Under the pieces are notes generated by a model. The model was not told the origin of the DNA, searched no databases, and saw only the letters and a program-made list of their open reading frames with translations. Below are positions 1 through 8,344 of a DNA stretch of 64,000 bases, piece after piece; the stretch's first letter is position 1; each line of letters opens with the position of its first letter. Source of the stretch: Pseudohoeflea sp964511625 (GTDB lineage Bacteria; Pseudomonadota; Alphaproteobacteria; Rhizobiales; Rhizobiaceae); NCBI GenBank assembly GCA_964511625.1, contig CAZEJG010000014.1, positions 1 through 64,000 of the forward strand, given 5' to 3'. Both the position numbers and the translations under genes were made by a program.

Positions 1-55
1 CCTTGTCGAGTTCGGCTCGGGCCTGGGCGATCGTGAGGCTGGTAAGATCGGTCAT
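1..55 (-). CDS. gatA: GatA N-terminus (partial), Asp/Glu-tRNA amidotransferase subunit A
   Basis: Only the first 18 codons lie in the window, reading MTDLTSLTIAQARAELDK, which fits the N-terminal helix of the GatA amidase subunit. GatA releases ammonia from glutamine for transamidation of misacylated Glu-tRNA(Gln) or Asp-tRNA(Asn) in the GatCAB complex. The start ATG overlaps the stop of the upstream acetyltransferase gene in a 4-base ATGA, and gatC lies just beyond it, so the three genes look translationally coupled. The identification rests on the short N-terminus plus its linkage to gatC; the catalytic Ser-Ser-Lys region lies outside the window. Confidence 0.85.
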   Translation of the reverse strand, partial: MTDLTSLTIAQARAELDK

Positions 56-522
56 TGCGTAAGCTTCTTTTCGTAAAATCGTGAGTAGCCGGAATCGGGA
101 TAGTCGAGAAACGCGCCGCATTGCGAGTAACCACCGCGCTCGTAGAGCCGCCAGGCGGGTTCGAAACCGGGCGCTTCACCGGTCTCCAGTTTGAGCGTCT
201 TCAGGCCCCGCTCGCGGGCCAGCTCCTCGATGCGGGCCAGGATCTGCGCGCCGCCGCGCTGACCGCGAATTTCCGGCAGCGTGTACATGCGCTTGACCTC
301 TCCGACATCCGCATCGTGCTCCTTGAGCGCTCCCATCGCCACCGCCCTGCCGGTCTCGTCGCGCCCCACGAACAGCGTCACCCCGTTATCGGCCATCTGC
401 TCGACGGTGAGCTGAAACTGGAATTGCCGCGGCGTCAGCGGGATCATGTAGGCGTTGAGATCGGCCACAAGCGACCGGATATCGTCCTGCAACGGCGTTT
501 CGATGGCGATCGCGAGCGCCAT
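52..522 (-). CDS. GNAT-family N-acetyltransferase
   Basis: A 156-residue single-domain protein with the GNAT fold signature: the acetyl-CoA pyrophosphate-binding loop RGQRGGAQ at about residues 86-93, preceded by the strand EVKRMYTLPE and followed by the YERGGY segment typical of motif B. It should transfer an acetyl group from acetyl-CoA to an amine; the substrate cannot be told from the sequence. It sits between gatC (6 bp upstream) and gatA (4-base overlap), so it is probably co-transcribed and co-translated with the amidotransferase genes. The start at 522 follows closely on the gatC stop. No signal peptide or membrane segment is visible. Confidence 0.85.
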   Translation of the reverse strand: MALAIAIETPLQDDIRSLVADLNAYMIPLTPRQFQFQLTVEQMADNGVTLFVGRDETGRAVAMGALKEHDADVGEVKRMYTLPEIRGQRGGAQILARIEELARERGLKTLKLETGEAPGFEPAWRLYERGGYSQCGAFLDYPDSGYSRFYEKKLTQ

Positions 523-528
523 GCGCTT

Positions 529-816
529 CTACTCCACGACCTTCGGGACGAGGAAGTAATTGTCGGTGGTCTCGGGCGCATTGGCGACGACGTCTTCGGC
601 CTTGCTGCCATCCGAGACGACGTCGTCGCGCTTCTTCATCTCCATCGGCGTGACCGAGGTCATCGGCTCGACGCCGGAGACGTCGACTTCCGAGAGCTGC
701 TCGACGAAGCCGAGTATGGCGTTGAGTTCGCCTTCCATGCGGACGGCGTCATCCTCTGAAAGCGCAATGCGGGCGAGCTTTGCCACACGTTTGACGGTGG
801 TCTGGTCAACGGACAT
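529..816 (-). CDS. gatC: GatC, Asp/Glu-tRNA amidotransferase subunit C
   Basis: A 95-residue protein starting MSVDQTTVKRVAKLARIAL, the canonical GatC start. Its middle has the VSGVEPMTSV segment and its end the FLVPKVVE tail, both typical of the family. GatC wraps around GatA and GatB and stabilises the complex that makes Gln-tRNA(Gln) or Asn-tRNA(Asn) from misacylated precursors. The reading frame stays open upstream to 900, but the residues before MSVDQ are not GatC-like, so the start at 816 is preferred. It leads a likely operon gatC-GNAT-gatA. Confidence 0.95.
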   Translation of the reverse strand: MSVDQTTVKRVAKLARIALSEDDAVRMEGELNAILGFVEQLSEVDVSGVEPMTSVTPMEMKKRDDVVSDGSKAEDVVANAPETTDNYFLVPKVVE

Positions 817-922
817 GAAAACACCTGGACCGGTTGGTTCGAGACTGATCGGCCCGGCAATAGCAAGCGCGGCCCTGGAGGGCAAGGCCGCGCCGCTCAT
901 GGTCGTCGTCGTGCGGAGGGTC

Positions 923-1630
923 TCAGACTTCCCGGAGTTCGCCCGGTTCCGGAACGCCGACGATCCCCCGGTCGCCTTCCATCGCCTCGAGGAAGGCGTC
1001 AGCCGTCTGGTCGATGATCGGAAAGGTGCCGTAATGGCAGGGAAACACCGTCGAAAAGGAGAAGAACCTGCGGCAGGCGAGTGCGGCGATCGCCCCGCCC
1101 ATGGTGAAGCGGTCGCCGATCGGAACGATGCCGATCTCCGGCCGGTGCAATTCGTTGATCAGCGCCATGTCGGAAAAGATGTCCGTGTCGCCCATGTGCA
1201 GGAGCGTCGGCTCGTCGGAGAAATGCAGCACCAGCCCGTTGGCGTTGCCGAGCGCATGGGAGACGCCGTCTTCGGTAATCATGGCCGAGGAATGCTTGGC
1301 GTCGACGAAGGTGGCGGAGAAATCGTCGAAGGAAATGGTGCCGCCGGTGTTGCCCTGCTCGATGCGCTCGACGCCTCGACGGGTGGACAGAAATCCGGCG
1401 AGATCGGCATTGGCGAGAACGACTGCGCCGGTTTCCTTGGCGATATCGGCCGTGTCGCCCACATGGTCGCCATGGCCGTGCGTCAGAAGGATGTGGGTGA
1501 CGCCCTTCGTGGCTTCCTTCCTGTCGAGCCCTTCGAAGCTCGGGTTCCCGCTGAGAAAGGGGTCGATAAGGATGGTGGACTTGCCGGTCTCGATCCTGAA
1601 GGCGGAATGGCCGAGCCAGGTGATTTTCAT
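923..1630 (-). CDS. UPF0173-type metal-dependent hydrolase
   Basis: A 235-residue metallo-beta-lactamase-fold protein. The N-terminus MKITWLGHSAFRIE and the metal-binding motif HGHGDHVGD at about residues 51-59 mark the UPF0173/YtkL-type family of small metal hydrolases. Further conserved metal ligands are visible in HMGDTDIF (about residue 144) and PCHYGTFP (about residue 198). The cellular substrate of this family is not established. The gene is transcribed away from ruvX, with 91 bp between the two starts. No signal peptide is seen, so it is cytoplasmic. Confidence 0.88.
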   Translation of the reverse strand: MKITWLGHSAFRIETGKSTILIDPFLSGNPSFEGLDRKEATKGVTHILLTHGHGDHVGDTADIAKETGAVVLANADLAGFLSTRRGVERIEQGNTGGTISFDDFSATFVDAKHSSAMITEDGVSHALGNANGLVLHFSDEPTLLHMGDTDIFSDMALINELHRPEIGIVPIGDRFTMGGAIAALACRRFFSFSTVFPCHYGTFPIIDQTADAFLEAMEGDRGIVGVPEPGELREV

Positions 1631-1721
1631 GGATGTCTCCTTTGAGGCTTGGGCGTTGGCGTCAATTCAAATAGAAGCCAGAGGCGCATTTGAAAGTCAC
1701 CCTATCGGATTTCCACCGGCC

Positions 1722-2198
1722 ATGTCCGCCATCCCGCTCGAAGAACTGCCCGTCACTGCCCCCGCCGGACGTCCGCTGGCCGGTCTGGACCTCGGCACGA
1801 CGACCATCGGCGTCGCCGTCTCCGATCTTTCCTGGGGGCTCGCCACGCCCCGCATGGTGATCAAGCGCAAGAAGTTCACCATCGACGCCGAGGCGCTGCT
1901 CGCGCAACTCGCCCGCGATTCGGTCGGCGGTATCGTCATCGGACTGCCGGTCAACATGGATGGCAGCGAAGGCCCGCGGGCGCAGGCGACACGCGCCTTC
2001 GTGCGCAACATGGCGCAGAAGACCGACCTGCCCTTTGCCTTCTGGGACGAAAGGCTGTCGACGGTGGCCGCCGAGCGGGCGCTCATCGGCATGGACGTTT
2101 CGAGAAAGAAGCGGGCGGAGCGGATCGATTCGGCGGCGGCCGCCTTCATCCTGCAGGGCGCGCTCGACCGGCTGGCCTCACTTCGGCGCGGCGGTTGA
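1722..2198 (+). CDS. ruvX: RuvX/YqgF, Holliday junction resolvase-like pre-16S rRNA nuclease
   Basis: A 158-residue RNase H-fold protein. Key features are GLDLGTTTIGVAVSD near residue 21 (first acidic residue of the catalytic core), IVIGLPVNMDGSEG in the centre, WDERLST with its conserved acidic and arginine residues, and a C-terminal DSAAAAFILQGALD helix. YqgF homologues process the 5' end of pre-16S rRNA and were first described as Holliday-junction resolvases. The frame is open far upstream, but the ATG at 1722 gives the normal family length. Its last 21 bases overlap the end of the convergent membrane-protein gene. Confidence 0.93.
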   Translation: MSAIPLEELPVTAPAGRPLAGLDLGTTTIGVAVSDLSWGLATPRMVIKRKKFTIDAEALLAQLARDSVGGIVIGLPVNMDGSEGPRAQATRAFVRNMAQKTDLPFAFWDERLSTVAAERALIGMDVSRKKRAERIDSAAAAFILQGALDRLASLRRGG

Positions 2199-2504
2199 TT
2201 CCCCTGCCTGGCGCGACTTGTCGCGCGAGAACAGCGACCTGACGAAGGTGTAGAGCGTGTAGCCCTTCACCCGCAGCAGGACGATACCCGCAACCAGTGC
2301 CGTATCGACCAGAATGGCCTTGAAGACCAGTGGCGGCACCGCCTCGGGCTCGATTCCCAGAATATTGCCGTAAACGATGAACACCAGGTCATGCAGATCG
2401 CGCGACAGGAAATGCAGGCCGAAATTCAGGTCGTAATAGGACAGCGTGTACCAAGATCCGAGCAGGGTCATCGGTATGGCCCACAGGGCGATGAGCCACT
2501 TCAT
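2178..2504 (-). CDS. Small membrane protein, DUF6105-like
   Basis: A 108-residue protein starting MKWLIALWAIPMTLLGSWY. One hydrophobic helix covers about residues 2-20 and a second about residues 62-84 (FKAILVDTALVAGIVLL). The segment between them, DLNFGLHFLSRDLHDLVF, is distinctive and resembles small rhizobial inner-membrane proteins grouped as DUF6105; this assignment is from memory and tentative. The start overlaps the stop of the upstream membrane-protein gene in an ATGA, so the two are probably co-translated. The 3' end runs 21 bp into the convergent ruvX. No function is proposed. Confidence 0.75.
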   Translation of the reverse strand: MKWLIALWAIPMTLLGSWYTLSYYDLNFGLHFLSRDLHDLVFIVYGNILGIEPEAVPPLVFKAILVDTALVAGIVLLRVKGYTLYTFVRSLFSRDKSRQAGESTAAPK

Positions 2505-3085
2505 GCCCTCGGCCTCCGCCCTGCCAGGTCGATGAGTTCCGCTGTGGGGTATGGACTGAGGGCGGCTTGCTCGGCCTTCTGCCGCGCGGTGAGTTCCTCG
2601 TCGTCCTTGTTCTCGAAGGCCACCACCTGCTCGAATGCGCGGGAGAGATAGCGCAATCCCGCCACTGCGAAGAGGTGGATCAGGGCGTAGCCGCCGACGG
2701 CGCCGGCCGCGAGCCCGGGCACGAGGATGATGGCGGCTGAGAACAGACACAGAAGAGACGCGCCTTCGGCGAGACGTACTGCCTCCTCACGCTCCTCCTC
2801 TCCCCCCATCACCCAGAAGAGCGACGCGAAGACGATCGTGCCGGCGGCGGCCATGTCGAAGGCCGCGACGGCTGCGAAGAACCAGTCGACAACCCGATGC
2901 CCGACGCCGGTAGCGGCGACGGCATTGGCGAAGTCACCGGTCAGCTGGTTGCCCGCAAACAGGATCAAGCCGCCGAATTCCAAGCCCCCGCGCGGTCCGT
3001 TGACGCTCAGGAGCGCCAGCATCGTGACGGCGACGAGCAGGACGAGACTGGTGACGGCGGCGTTGAGTCGGGAGATGTTCATCAT
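2501..3085 (-). CDS. Hypothetical four-helix membrane protein
   Basis: About 193-194 residues with hydrophobic stretches near residues 8-25, 33-45, 65-92 and 108-145, then a charged C-terminal tail containing the helix FENKDDEELTARQKAEQAAL. The start is one of two tandem ATG codons at 3085 or 3082; GGAAAG lies just before them and spaces slightly better to the second. The gene overlaps the next one by four bases, making a two-gene membrane-protein unit. I do not recognise the family. Nothing in the sequence points to a substrate. Confidence 0.7.
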   Translation of the reverse strand: MMNISRLNAAVTSLVLLVAVTMLALLSVNGPRGGLEFGGLILFAGNQLTGDFANAVAATGVGHRVVDWFFAAVAAFDMAAAGTIVFASLFWVMGGEEEREEAVRLAEGASLLCLFSAAIILVPGLAAGAVGGYALIHLFAVAGLRYLSRAFEQVVAFENKDDEELTARQKAEQAALSPYPTAELIDLAGRRPRA

Positions 3086-3283
3086 CGGCTTTCCGTGAAT
3101 CAGTGCGGGCAGAATGAGGGCGCGGGGGGTGGGGCGCAACGTAAACCATTCATTAAGGTTAACGGACCTGCTTCCATCCACAGCCCCCCGGCGGTTCGGT
3201 CCCGCAACTGGACAATTCCCACCCGCGACGCTTTCGTCTATGAGGAGGCGCGCCCTGCCCGCCTCCCATTCCGGACACCTCTC

Positions 3284-4213
3284 TTGCTCGCAATCTTCGA
3301 AAGCATTTTGCCGATCTTCCTGCTCGTCCTCGCGGGGATCGGCCTCAAGCGCCTCCCCCTTCTCGACCAGGGTCTGTGGCCGGGGTTGGAGACCTTCGGA
3401 TTTTACGTGGTCTTCCCTGCCCTGTTGTTCCTCACACTCGCCAATGCCGATTTCGCAGGCTTGCAGATCGGCGCCGTCGGGCTTGCCGCGCTGCTTGCGG
3501 TATTCATCATGTTCGCGCTGCTTGCGGCCCTCTATCCGTTCCTGCGGGGGCGCGGCGTCACCCCGGCCGCATTCACCTCGGTCTTCCAGACGGCGACCCG
3601 CTGGAACGGTTTTGTCGCGCTCGCCATCGCAGAACGCTATCTCGGCCCGCAATCGCTGGGGATCGTCGCTCTGGTCATGGCGGTCATCATCATTCCGATC
3701 AACCTGGTCAATGTGGGCACGCTGTTATGGGTCGGCGGCGGCAACCGGAGCTTCGCCTCTTTCGTGAAGAAGACGGCGACCAATCCGCTGATCCTGTCAT
3801 GCGCCGCCGGACTGGCCATGCATGCCATGCCCTTCGGCATCTACGGACCGCTCGAACAGGCGATCGACCTCCTGGCCCGCTCGGCGCTCGGTCTCGGACT
3901 GATCATGGTCGGCGCCGGCCTCAGGGTCGGCGACGCGCTCAGGCCCGACGGCAACATCGTCCTGTCCTCCGTTCTCAAGCTCGTCCTGATGCCGATCCTG
4001 ATGGTCGGGCTCGGTGTGGCCTTCGGGCTGAAAGGCGAAGTGCTGTCGCTGCTCGCCATCTGCGGGTCGGTGCCGACGGCAATGAACGGCTATCTTCTGG
4101 CGCGGCAGATGGGCGGAGACGCTCCGCTTTATGCCGCGATCGCCACGGTTCAGACGGCGGCCTCGTTCCTGACGATCCCGGCCGCGCTGGCGTTTGCGGA
4201 GCGGCTCTCCTGA
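3284..4213 (+). CDS. AEC-family (auxin efflux carrier-like) permease
   Basis: A 309-residue polytopic membrane protein whose hydrophobic segments alternate through the whole length, fitting the ten-helix AEC transporter fold. The N-terminus reads as LAIFESILPIFLLVLAGIGL after a TTG start at 3284, which matches the usual family start; no ATG is available in the right place and no strong Shine-Dalgarno is visible, so the exact start is uncertain. Central features such as TRWNGFVALAIAERYLG and SALGLGLIMVGAGLR are family-like. AEC proteins export organic anions or amino-acid-like molecules, but the substrate here is unknown. It is followed by 117 bp and the autotransporter gene on the same strand. 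Confidence 0.85.
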   Translation: MLAIFESILPIFLLVLAGIGLKRLPLLDQGLWPGLETFGFYVVFPALLFLTLANADFAGLQIGAVGLAALLAVFIMFALLAALYPFLRGRGVTPAAFTSVFQTATRWNGFVALAIAERYLGPQSLGIVALVMAVIIIPINLVNVGTLLWVGGGNRSFASFVKKTATNPLILSCAAGLAMHAMPFGIYGPLEQAIDLLARSALGLGLIMVGAGLRVGDALRPDGNIVLSSVLKLVLMPILMVGLGVAFGLKGEVLSLLAICGSVPTAMNGYLLARQMGGDAPLYAAIATVQTAASFLTIPAALAFAERLS

Positions 4214-4291
4214 GCGCCGATCCGATCGACAAAGCCTCTTCGAAATCTGACACCCTGTCACAAAAGTGAAATCCGCCGCGCTTAGACCGCA

Positions 4292-4323
4292 CCCAAGGCC
4301 GTTCCGTCATCAGTCGCCTTGGG
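4292..4323 (+). promoter_or_regulatory. Hairpin overlapping the autotransporter ribosome-binding site
   Basis: CCCAAGGC at 4292-4299 is the exact reverse complement of GCCTTGGG at 4316-4323, with a 16-base loop. The right arm runs into the G-run at 4321-4325, the only Shine-Dalgarno-like sequence before the ATG at 4331. In mRNA this 8-bp stem would pair away most of the ribosome site. The pairing is seen in the sequence; a role in translational control (thermometer or protein-regulated) is inference. Confidence 0.5.
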
Positions 4324-4330
4324 GGCAATC

Positions 4331-6508
4331 ATGTATCCGCATCCGTTCTCGCGCACATCCGTCGCGACATTCCTGCTCGCGTCCGCCGCCTTGCTTCCCC
4401 TTTCCGTCGGCCCGGCGCGCGCCGCGTGCGATCCGGCGTCACCAGCGAGCGGCGATACCGTCGTGTGTTCCGGCACTTCGGGCGGCATCCAGGACAACGG
4501 CATCGACGATGTGACGATCACCGTCGAGAGCGGTGCCACGGTCGATGGCGGCGGCACGCGCGGTTTTCAGGTCAATGACGGCGCGACCATCGTGAACAAT
4601 GGCACCATCACCTCGTCCGGCAATCGCGGCATTCAGGCCGAAGACGATGCGACGATCACCAATAACGGCGCCATCATCGCGCCCAGTGATCGCGGCATCC
4701 AGGTCGACGACAATGCGGTGATCACCAACAACGGAACGATCACGGCGGGAGGCGACCACGCGATCCAGGGCGACGACAACGCCCGCGTGATCAACAGCGC
4801 CGGCGGCGTCATCACCAGCACCAGCGACGACGGCATCAATGTCGACAACGATTCCTATGTCGAGAACAACGGCACCATCAACGGCGCCGATGACGGCATC
4901 CAGGCCGGCGACGACGACACCGATCCGCATACGGCCACAGTCATCAACAACGGCATCATCAATGCCGACGACGACGGCATCAACACGGCCGCCGAAGGCA
5001 CCATCGCCACCATCGTCAACAACGGCACGATCAATGCGGGCGCCGAGGGCATCAACGCCAATGTCGACGGCGCGAAAGTCACCAACAACGGCACCATCGA
5101 ATCGGGCGACGACGGCATCAACGTCGCCACCGGAGCGACCGTGATCAATATCGGCTTCATCCATGTCACCGGCCCGCAGGACGGCATCGACATCGACCAG
5201 GGCACGGTCTTCAACAGCGGCGTTATCCTGGCCGAGGGCGGCGAGGACGGGATCGACTTCGATATCGAGGGCACCGGGTCGTCGAGCGTGACCAATACGG
5301 GGTCTATCACCGGCAATCACGCGATCTATACCGATCCCGCCGACACCAAGACCGAGATCGTCTACAACTACGGGCTTCTCAACGGGCTGAGCGGCGTGGC
5401 GGTCAATCTCGGACAGGGCGACGACACGCTCGTCGTCGGTCGCGGCTCGCGCATCATCGGCACGGTGGAGCTGGGCGACGGCAACGACACATTCGCGGTC
5501 GAGAGCCCGGTCGCTGCCTATATCCGGTTCGATTCCGCACCCGAGACCATCACGCTCAACGGCAATCCGGCCATCGTGACGGCAGATGCCATCGCCATCT
5601 TCGATCCGGCGGTCTTCGGCGCCACCGATGCCGCTGCCGCCCGGCTACTGGCAGATCTGGCGCCTGCCCTGCCCGACGACGGACCGATGGAGAGCCACTG
5701 GTGGGCAAGCAGCTTCGGTTCGCTGCTACATGTCGACGACGACGCGGCCAACCAGGGCTACCACGTGGGCGGCGGGGGCTTCATGGTGGGCTACGATCAT
5801 GCGCGTGAGGCAGGTCTGTCCGTCGGCTTTCTGGCGGGCGCGTCCCCGTACCGGGCGAGCCTCGATGACGGCTGGCACGACGTCGACCAGACCTCGGTCT
5901 TCGCGGGCCTGCGGATGATCAGCCGCCAGTCCGACCGGCTAACCCTGCACGGTGCCGCAATCGCCGGACTTGCCGACACCGATCTAGACGGCGACATCCT
6001 CGCCTCCGGCTCCGGCGACAGCACCGACGGATTTGTGGCGCTGCTGGGCGGGCTGACCTACCGGATGCCCGGCTTCTCGCCGACAAACGACTTCAAAATC
6101 GATCTGGACGGTGGCTGGCTGCACCGTTTTGCCGGAGAGATGGACCTGACCGGATATGACGGCGCGACAATCGGCTCACGCGACGCCGACGTCTTCTTCG
6201 CCTCGCTGGAGATCGGCCTGCCGTTCGAGCTGGACGGCGGCAAGGCCGGAGACCGATTCACGCCGTTTGCCAAGGTTGCGGCCACCGGCGGAACGGCGGA
6301 CGACATCTCGATCTCCGCGCTCGGGGCGTCGACGCAATTCGCGCCCTCGACCGGCTACCGGACAGTGACCTTCGGCCTCGGCGGCGAGTACACCCATGAT
6401 TTCGACAATGGCGTCCGGATGACGGCGCGGCTCGAAACGGCGATCTCGGCGGACAGCGACGTCGCGATCTCCGGCGGGCTGCGCTTCGCCCTGCCGGCCG
6501 CGCGATAG
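4331..6508 (+). CDS. Autotransporter with beta-helix repeat passenger and C-terminal beta-barrel
   Basis: A 725-residue type V secreted protein. Residues 1-31 form a signal peptide (hydrophobic core VATFLLASAALLPL, cleavage expected after ARA). Residues about 77-329 carry about 12 imperfect repeats of 21-27 residues built on the pattern DGIx...ATVxNNGTI, typical of a right-handed beta-helix passenger, and unusually rich in Asp. A linker leads to a barrel domain from about residue 455, starting near HWWASSFGS and continuing in alternating beta-strands to the end. The final strand reads GGLRFALPAAR, so the usual terminal aromatic residue is five residues from the end rather than last. The start at 4331 is favoured over an in-frame TTG at 4319. 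The protein should sit on or leave the cell surface; adhesion is plausible but not shown. Confidence 0.88.
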   Translation: MYPHPFSRTSVATFLLASAALLPLSVGPARAACDPASPASGDTVVCSGTSGGIQDNGIDDVTITVESGATVDGGGTRGFQVNDGATIVNNGTITSSGNRGIQAEDDATITNNGAIIAPSDRGIQVDDNAVITNNGTITAGGDHAIQGDDNARVINSAGGVITSTSDDGINVDNDSYVENNGTINGADDGIQAGDDDTDPHTATVINNGIINADDDGINTAAEGTIATIVNNGTINAGAEGINANVDGAKVTNNGTIESGDDGINVATGATVINIGFIHVTGPQDGIDIDQGTVFNSGVILAEGGEDGIDFDIEGTGSSSVTNTGSITGNHAIYTDPADTKTEIVYNYGLLNGLSGVAVNLGQGDDTLVVGRGSRIIGTVELGDGNDTFAVESPVAAYIRFDSAPETITLNGNPAIVTADAIAIFDPAVFGATDAAAARLLADLAPALPDDGPMESHWWASSFGSLLHVDDDAANQGYHVGGGGFMVGYDHAREAGLSVGFLAGASPYRASLDDGWHDVDQTSVFAGLRMISRQSDRLTLHGAAIAGLADTDLDGDILASGSGDSTDGFVALLGGLTYRMPGFSPTNDFKIDLDGGWLHRFAGEMDLTGYDGATIGSRDADVFFASLEIGLPFELDGGKAGDRFTPFAKVAATGGTADDISISALGASTQFAPSTGYRTVTFGLGGEYTHDFDNGVRMTARLETAISADSDVAISGGLRFALPAAR
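4559..5317 (+). repeat. Tandem protein-coding repeats of the autotransporter passenger
   Basis: About 11-12 degenerate units of about 63-80 bases encode rungs of the form (D/R)GI-N/Q-x(6-10)-A-T-V/I-x-NNG-T/I-I. Unit starts include RGIQAEDD, RGIQVDDN, DGINVDND, DGIQAGDD, DGINTAAE, EGINANVD and DGINVATG. The DNA repeats are diverged, with recurrent strings such as ATCACCAA-AACGG, so slippage expansion looks old rather than active. Confidence 0.8.
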
Positions 6509-6538
6509 ACCTCAGCAGCGCGCAAAGGCGCCCGGCTC

Positions 6539-8191
6539 TCAGAACACCGGCGGATAGAGGACGTCGACGATGCGGCGCGCATCGAACCGGGCGTCGAGCA
6601 TGCCGTAGGTCGACCGCCAGGCGCCGCCGAGGCGGGTTTCGACGAAGGCCTCGGCGATCTGCCCCGCGCCGAGGCGCGTGAGTTCCGCGCCGGCGGCGGC
6701 GAGCGCCAGCTGTTCGGCCAACATGCGCCCTCCGGCTTCATCGGTGCGACAGACGGCCATGCAGGCCTTGAGCACGTCGGCGGTGCGCGACCCCGCCGGT
6801 CCGAGATCGCGGACCAGGTCGGCCAGAACCGCGTCGAAGAGTTCGGGCCCACGCGAGAGAACGCGCAGCACGTCGAGCGCCATGACGTTGCCCGAGCCTT
6901 CCCATATGGCGTTGACCGGGGCTTCGCGATAGTGTCGCGCCAGTGCCCGCTCCTCGATATAGCCGTTGCCGCCGAGGCACTCCATGGCCTCGTAGATCAC
7001 CGATGGCGCGATCTTGCAGATCCAGTACTTGACCACCGGCGTCATCAGCCGCGCATAGGCGGCCTCGGCCGGATCGGCATGGGCGCGGTCGAAGGCACGG
7101 GCGAGCCGGATCGAGAGCGCGGTCGCAGCCGCGACGTCGAGCGAGAGGTCGGCGAGCACGCGCGTCATCAAGGGCTGGCCGACGAGTTCATTGCCGAAGA
7201 CCTTGCGATAGCGGCAGTGATGGACGGCTTCAGCGAGGCTCGCACGCATCATGCCGGCCGAGGACAGGGCGCAGTCCAGCCGTGTCAGGGTTACCATGTC
7301 GAGGATGGTGCGGATGCCCTGCCCTTCCTCGCCGAGGAGGAAGCCGAAGGTTTCGGAAAACTCGACCTCGCTCGAGGCGTTGGAGCGGTTGCCGAGCTTG
7401 TCCTTGAGCCGCTGGATCCTGAGGCCGTTGAGCGTGCCGTCCTCGAGAATGCGCGGCACCAGGAAACAGCTCACCGCATCGCCGGTCTTGGCGAGCATGA
7501 TGAAGGCGTCCGACATGGGTGCCGAGAGAAACCACTTGTGGCCCTCAAGGCGGTAGATCCCCTCGCCCACCTTCTCGGCGGTCGAGCGGTTGGTGCGCAC
7601 ATCGGTGCCGCCCTGCTTTTCGGTCATGCCCATGCCGAGCGTGATGCCGTTCTTCCGCATCGCCGGCTTCTGGCTGGAATCATATTTGCGGGCGACGATC
7701 TTCGGCACCCAGCTGCGCTCGATGCGCGGGGAAGCCATGATCGGGGCCACCGACGCATTGGTCATGGTGATAGGGCAGAGGTGGCCGCTTTCGAGCCCTG
7801 CGGTGAGATAGAAGCGGATGGCGCGCGCCTGATGGGCGACGCCCTTCTCCTCGGGCAACCCCTCCCACGGCGAGCCCTGCAGGCCGATCGAGACCGACCG
7901 GCGCAAAAGCGCGTGATAGGCCGGGTGAAACTCGACGAGATCGATCCGCTGGCCCGAGGGGCTGTGAGTCCTGAGTTCCGGCGTCGAACGGTTGGCGATG
8001 CGAGCGAGATCCTGCGCTTCGGCGGAGGCGGTGAACTTTCCCGTCGCCTCGAACTCGGCATGCAGGCCGCGCGGCAGCGAGTCCGCGATGTCCTTGAGAA
8101 GCGGATCCGCCAGATAGGCGTTGTGGCCGGCCAGCGGAGGGGGCTGGTTGTTGACGTCGGCCGCCGGACGGCCGGAATTCTGGGCGCTCAT
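6539..8191 (-). CDS. AidB-like acyl-CoA dehydrogenase family protein
   Basis: A 550-residue FAD-binding protein of the acyl-CoA dehydrogenase superfamily, of the length and N-terminal extension seen in AidB, the adaptive-response protein of E. coli, rather than the about 380 residues of catabolic dehydrogenases. Visible motifs are GMGMTEKQGGTDVRTN (flavin binding, about residue 190), EGHKWFLSAPMSD, and the C-terminal ECLGGNGYIEE with REAPVNAIWEGSGNVMALD, both hallmarks of the AidB branch. The start at 8191 has a strong AGGAGG six bases upstream. The gene is divergent from pyrB with 153 bp between them. A role in alkylation protection is known for AidB and only inferred here. Confidence 0.85.
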   Translation of the reverse strand: MSAQNSGRPAADVNNQPPPLAGHNAYLADPLLKDIADSLPRGLHAEFEATGKFTASAEAQDLARIANRSTPELRTHSPSGQRIDLVEFHPAYHALLRRSVSIGLQGSPWEGLPEEKGVAHQARAIRFYLTAGLESGHLCPITMTNASVAPIMASPRIERSWVPKIVARKYDSSQKPAMRKNGITLGMGMTEKQGGTDVRTNRSTAEKVGEGIYRLEGHKWFLSAPMSDAFIMLAKTGDAVSCFLVPRILEDGTLNGLRIQRLKDKLGNRSNASSEVEFSETFGFLLGEEGQGIRTILDMVTLTRLDCALSSAGMMRASLAEAVHHCRYRKVFGNELVGQPLMTRVLADLSLDVAAATALSIRLARAFDRAHADPAEAAYARLMTPVVKYWICKIAPSVIYEAMECLGGNGYIEERALARHYREAPVNAIWEGSGNVMALDVLRVLSRGPELFDAVLADLVRDLGPAGSRTADVLKACMAVCRTDEAGGRMLAEQLALAAAGAELTRLGAGQIAEAFVETRLGGAWRSTYGMLDARFDARRIVDVLYPPVF

Positions 8192-8344
8192 GCCTGTCCT
8201 CCTACAGGGATTCGCCGCCTCATGCACGGGCAGGTACAGCCAATAATAGTGTGGGGAGAACAGCAAAATGCAATGCCAGCCTGCTTGCCCTGTCCGGCAA
8301 TCGTTTCTATAGACCTCGAAATCCGGGAGCCGATTACGAACACC

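Noticed and set aside
3140..3170. TTAA motifs near 3152 (ATTAAGGTTAAC) as a CtrA site
   Set aside because: The two TTAA units are two bases apart, not seven, and no cell-cycle gene follows.
4559..5317. CRISPR-like repeat array
   Set aside because: The repeats are imperfect, in frame and encode beta-helix rungs; there are no identical repeats with unique spacers.
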